This document shows, piece after piece, positions 61,541 to 64,000 of a stretch of 64,000 bases of DNA. Origin of the DNA: Ancylobacter sp. IITR112 (GTDB lineage: Bacteria; Pseudomonadota; Alphaproteobacteria; Rhizobiales; Xanthobacteraceae); the NCBI RefSeq assembly GCF_041415945.1, contig NZ_JBGCUS010000001.1, forward strand, positions 3,472,001 through 3,536,000, written 5' to 3'. The notes beneath the pieces are model-generated. The model was not told the DNA's origin and did no database searches. It saw only the letters and a list, made by a program, of their open reading frames with translations. Each line of letters starts with the position of its first letter. The first letter of the stretch is position 1. Position numbers and translations under genes: made by a program.

Positions 61541-63001
61541 CTAGCGTCGCGTGGCTCCCGCCGCCCGCTGCGCCGCGAAAGCCGCGATGAGCGCCATCAG
61601 CGCCAGCAGCGGCAGGCTCGTGCGCACCGCCGCCAGCAGGCCGGCGCCGTCGCTCGCCAGCCAGTCCCTCGCGCTTCCCGTCTCCACCTTGAGCCGCCAC
61701 GTCAGCACGCTCGCCCCGGCCGCGACGCCGAGGCTGGTGCCGAGCACCCGCATGAGGTTCAGCAGCGACCCCGCCGCCCCGGCGAGGCCGGCGGACACCG
61801 CCGCGAGGGTCGCCGTGCTGTTGGGCGCCACGAACAGGCCGAGCCCGAAACCGATCAGCAGGAAGGACACCGTGTCCCAGATATGATGATCGGGTGATCG
61901 GCCGAAGGTGAGCCAGAGCATGGCCAGCCCGGCAAGAGCGCAGGCCATGCCGACGGGTCCGATCCAGCGGCCGAGCACGGCGCGGACCGCATGGCTGAAC
62001 GGCGCGGTAAGCCCGAGCGCCACCGGCACCAGCGCCAGCCGCAGCCCCGCCTCGCGCGCGCTTTCGCCATAGCCATGGGCAAGGCCGAAGGACATGAGGA
62101 AGAACACGCCATAGAGCAGCGCATAGCCCAGCACCACACCCAGCACCCCCCAGCGGAAGGCGCTCGCGGTGAACAGGCGCGGGTCGATCAGCGGCGCGGC
62201 GGTGTGCGCTTCGCGCCGCCGCAGCGCCCAGAGCAGCAGCGCCGCGACGCAAAGGCTCGCCAGCGTCAGCGGCGAGGCGAGCCCCCAACTGGAGACATGG
62301 TTGAGCGTCGCCACGAGGAGGATCAGCGCCGGGCCGATCAGCAGCGCCCCACCCCAGTCGAAGGCGGGTTTTTCTCCGCCCACCGCCCCACGCGGCAGAG
62401 CGAGCCAGCCGGCGAGAATGGCCAAGACGCCGAAGGGCACGGTGAGGCCGAAAATCCAGCGCCAGCCCAGCGCCTCGACGATGAAGCCGCCCAGCGCCGG
62501 GCCGGCGCTCATGCCCACCGCCTGCGCCGCCGCGAAATAGCCCAGCGCCCGGCCGCGCGCCGCCTCCGGCACCGCCTGCACCAGAATGGCGATGCTGTTG
62601 GCACCGAGCAGCGCCCCGCCCATACCTTGCAGGAAGCGGAAGGCGACGAGCTGGCCGAAACTCTCGGCCAGAGCGCACAGCGCGCTGGCACTGATGAAAA
62701 GTGAATAGCCGGCAATATACAGCGTCTTGCGGCCATGGATCTCGCACAGCCGGCCGAAGATCGGCAGAAAGGACGCGAAGGCGAGGAGATAGGACAGCGC
62801 CACCCAGCTCACCTGCTGCAGCGGCGCGCCGAAGGCCCGCCCCAGAGCGGGGAGCGCCAGTTGCACGATGGTGGCGTCGAGCTGGCCGACAAAGGCGCCG
62901 ATAGAGACGAGGCCGACCACGAGCCAGGGATGCCAGCTCTGGCGCTCCAGTGCGGCGAGCGGCGCCGGCTCCTGAAGAAGCCGGTTCAGGGAGAATACCA
63001 T
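61541..63001 (-). CDS. MFS drug/proton antiporter (DHA2 family)
   Basis: A 486-residue major-facilitator exporter with about fourteen helices. Motif A-like GRLCEIHGRKTLYIAGYSLF near residue 80, LDATIVQLALPALGRAFG in helix 1 (motif D1) and GPALGGFIVEALGWRWIFG (motif C) are those of DHA2 drug:H+ antiporters. The ATG at 63001 is chosen because upstream in-frame sequence is Arg/Ser-rich and not membrane-like. No linked regulator is in view. Confidence 0.9.
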   Translation of the reverse strand: MVFSLNRLLQEPAPLAALERQSWHPWLVVGLVSIGAFVGQLDATIVQLALPALGRAFGAPLQQVSWVALSYLLAFASFLPIFGRLCEIHGRKTLYIAGYSLFISASALCALAESFGQLVAFRFLQGMGGALLGANSIAILVQAVPEAARGRALGYFAAAQAVGMSAGPALGGFIVEALGWRWIFGLTVPFGVLAILAGWLALPRGAVGGEKPAFDWGGALLIGPALILLVATLNHVSSWGLASPLTLASLCVAALLLWALRRREAHTAAPLIDPRLFTASAFRWGVLGVVLGYALLYGVFFLMSFGLAHGYGESAREAGLRLALVPVALGLTAPFSHAVRAVLGRWIGPVGMACALAGLAMLWLTFGRSPDHHIWDTVSFLLIGFGLGLFVAPNSTATLAAVSAGLAGAAGSLLNLMRVLGTSLGVAAGASVLTWRLKVETGSARDWLASDGAGLLAAVRTSLPLLALMALIAAFAAQRAAGATRR

Positions 63002-63102
63002 CGGGCACCGCGAGGCATGGCTGGGGGAACGGTTGAGGGAGGAACGGAGCACCAGTCTGGCACGCCCCGCTGCCCCTCGCCAGATCACCGTCCGCCGCGC
63101 GC

Positions 63103-63268
63103 CTACGCTTGCGCGCGCAGCTGGGTCGAGGACAGCGGCGATTTCAGCCCGTGCAGGAACACCCAGGCCGGCGGGCGCAGCAGCGGCAGCGCGGCGGCCT
63201 CGCTTTCCCGCACGTGCCAGCGCGCCTGCGCCGCCGGGCTCGCCATGGCGGGGAAGGTGCAGCCGGGT
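63103..63268 (-). pseudogene. Duplicated 3' end of nadD (fragment)
   Basis: The minus strand encodes GCTFPAMASPAAQARWHVRE, then [23 protein letters not shown] and a TAG stop, colinear with the C-terminus of NadD at 63508 ([20 protein letters not shown] ... [11 protein letters not shown]). The two DNA segments (63125-63268 and 63599-63748) are roughly 85% alike by eye. There is no N-terminal domain, so it is not a working enzyme. Its SSTQLRA ending looks more like a normal NadD tail than the ending of the intact gene. Confidence 0.8.
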
Positions 63269-63271
63269 GCG

Positions 63272-63511
63272 CTAGAGGCGGCCCGAGCCACTCTCTTTCA
63301 TCCGGGTGACCTTGTAGACGTTCCCCTCTCGGTCGTAGGTGGTCCACTCTCCCACCTGCCGGCCCTTGTCGAACGTACCGGAGCGCAGCCGCGTGCCATC
63401 CTTGCGGAACCACTCCCATTCGCCGACGGGAACGCCGTCAACGGTTTGCCCGCGCGACCACAGGCTGCCGTCGCGGTGGGTCTTGGCAAAAGGCACGGGA
63501 GGCGAGGTCAT
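63272..63511 (-). CDS. MORN-repeat protein
   Basis: A 79-residue protein with MORN-type repeats: [41 protein letters not shown] and [14 protein letters not shown]. Such repeats make small beta-hairpin solenoids; bacterial examples occur alone or with toxin-antitoxin systems, and function is unknown here. AGGAGAG precedes the ATG and lies within the nadD coding end; the start overlaps the nadD stop as ATGA, so it is translated with nadD. The nadD fragment begins 3 bases after its stop. Confidence 0.72.
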   Translation of the reverse strand: MTSPPVPFAKTHRDGSLWSRGQTVDGVPVGEWEWFRKDGTRLRSGTFDKGRQVGEWTTYDREGNVYKVTRMKESGSGRL

Positions 63512-64000
63512 GAGCGGCTCTCCTGTGCTTTACGGGCAGGGATGCAAGCATACTCCGGCGGGGGCTCGGCCGAAGCCTCACCCCCCTCCCGTATCCGTGT
63601 CGAGGACAACGGCGATTTCAGCCCGTGCAGGAATACCCAGGCCGGCGGCGGCAGGGTGGCGAGCGCGGCGGCCTCGCTTTCCGGCACCCGCCAGCGGGCC
63701 AGCGCGGTGGCGGCGGGGCTGGCCATGGCGCGGAAGGTCGAGCCCGGCCGGTCGATGACGGCGATCGGCACACGCGCCGCGATGTCCCGCCAATGCTGCC
63801 AGCGGTGGAAGCTGGCGAGATTGTCCGCCCCCATCAGCCAGACGAAACGCACACCGGGAAAGCGCCGCACCAGCGCCGCCACCGTGTCAAAGCTGAAGCG
63901 GGTGTCGAGCCCCGCTTCCAGCCCGGTCGGCACCAGCGCCGGATGGTCGGCCATGAGGCGCGCCTGTTCCAGCCGCTGGCCAAGCGGCGGCAAGGCGCTG
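63508..64000 (-). CDS. nadD: Nicotinate-nucleotide adenylyltransferase NadD (partial, N-terminus off the window)
   Basis: The C-terminal ~164 residues of NadD, which makes nicotinate adenine dinucleotide for NAD synthesis. Visible: [20 protein letters not shown] with the conserved [19 protein letters not shown], and [13 protein letters not shown] with the SST-x-x-R motif. The nucleotide-binding start lies beyond 64000. The tail after SSTRIR is unusual ([20 protein letters not shown]) and runs into the MORN gene start; the duplicate 3' end at 63103 ends as family members normally do. Confidence 0.9.
   Translation of the reverse strand, partial: SALPPLGQRLEQARLMADHPALVPTGLEAGLDTRFSFDTVAALVRRFPGVRFVWLMGADNLASFHRWQHWRDIAARVPIAVIDRPGSTFRAMASPAATALARWRVPESEAAALATLPPPAWVFLHGLKSPLSSTRIREGGEASAEPPPEYACIPARKAQESRS

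Overview
The window is high-GC DNA from an alphaproteobacterium of the order Hyphomicrobiales (Rhizobiales). Two conserved gene runs point there: ftsK-lolA beside amtB-glnK, tesB and a UbiH-type monooxygenase; and nadD / rsfS-rlmH-envC-S41 protease-rppH. The two tripartite tricarboxylate transporters and the intergenic repeats fit a Xanthobacteraceae-like genome (Ancylobacter/Starkeya/Xanthobacter relatives). That family call is inference. No tRNA, rRNA, CRISPR array, transposase, integrase or phage gene was seen, and no stretch over 300 bases lacks a gene or site.

Layout. 1-1056: core genes (LptM-like lipoprotein, exonuclease III). 1261-32822: an accessory island of about 31.6 kb lying between exonuclease III and lolA, which I recall as neighbours in related genomes. 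It is bounded by two copies, in the same orientation, of a ~100-bp intergenic repeat (1097-1199 and 32853-32956). The island holds (a) a CobW-type GTPase, an LVIVD propeller and an enol-lactonase-like hydrolase; (b) a tripartite transporter (TctC-TctB-TctA) continuous with a catabolic run: ACMSD-like amidohydrolase, two cupins, a malate/lactate-type dehydrogenase, a two-component flavin monooxygenase (reductase plus LLM oxygenase), a Gfo/Idh/MocA oxidoreductase and a carboxymuconolactone-decarboxylase-like protein, with two LysR regulators; (c) on the other strand, a second complete tripartite transporter with two more Gfo/Idh/MocA oxidoreductases and a GntR/UTRA regulator; (d) a polyamine-type ABC transporter operon with an FAD amine oxidase, a HAD hydrolase and a GMC oxidoreductase, divergent from a GcvA-type LysR gene.

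32955-49268: mostly housekeeping. lolA, ftsK, a class I aminotransferase, amtB-glnK with a candidate sigma-54 promoter, tesB, a UbiH-type hydroxylase and Trm112; then GntR/PuuD, an MBOAT/AlgJ-like O-acetylation pair, a YbaK-type deacylase, a thioredoxin-TPR protein and a LON-domain protein. 49311-49394 is a second type of dispersed palindromic repeat. 49414-54640: a TetR-controlled RND efflux operon with two matching operators.

54731-64000: rppH, a short protein that may be the remnant of a divergent polysaccharide deacetylase, S41 protease, EnvC-like activator, rlmH and rsfS. About 3.9 kb (nhaA with a tiny membrane protein, an MFS exporter and a MORN-repeat gene) then separates rsfS from nadD. 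The 3' end of nadD is present twice, on either side of the MORN gene.

How the parts work together: the island pairs three uptake systems with oxidoreductases, decarboxylase-like enzymes and local regulators, which is the architecture of scavenging and breakdown of organic acids and amines. The substrates cannot be read from sequence alone. The best candidate for an undescribed system is the transporter-coupled pathway at 5648-16074.
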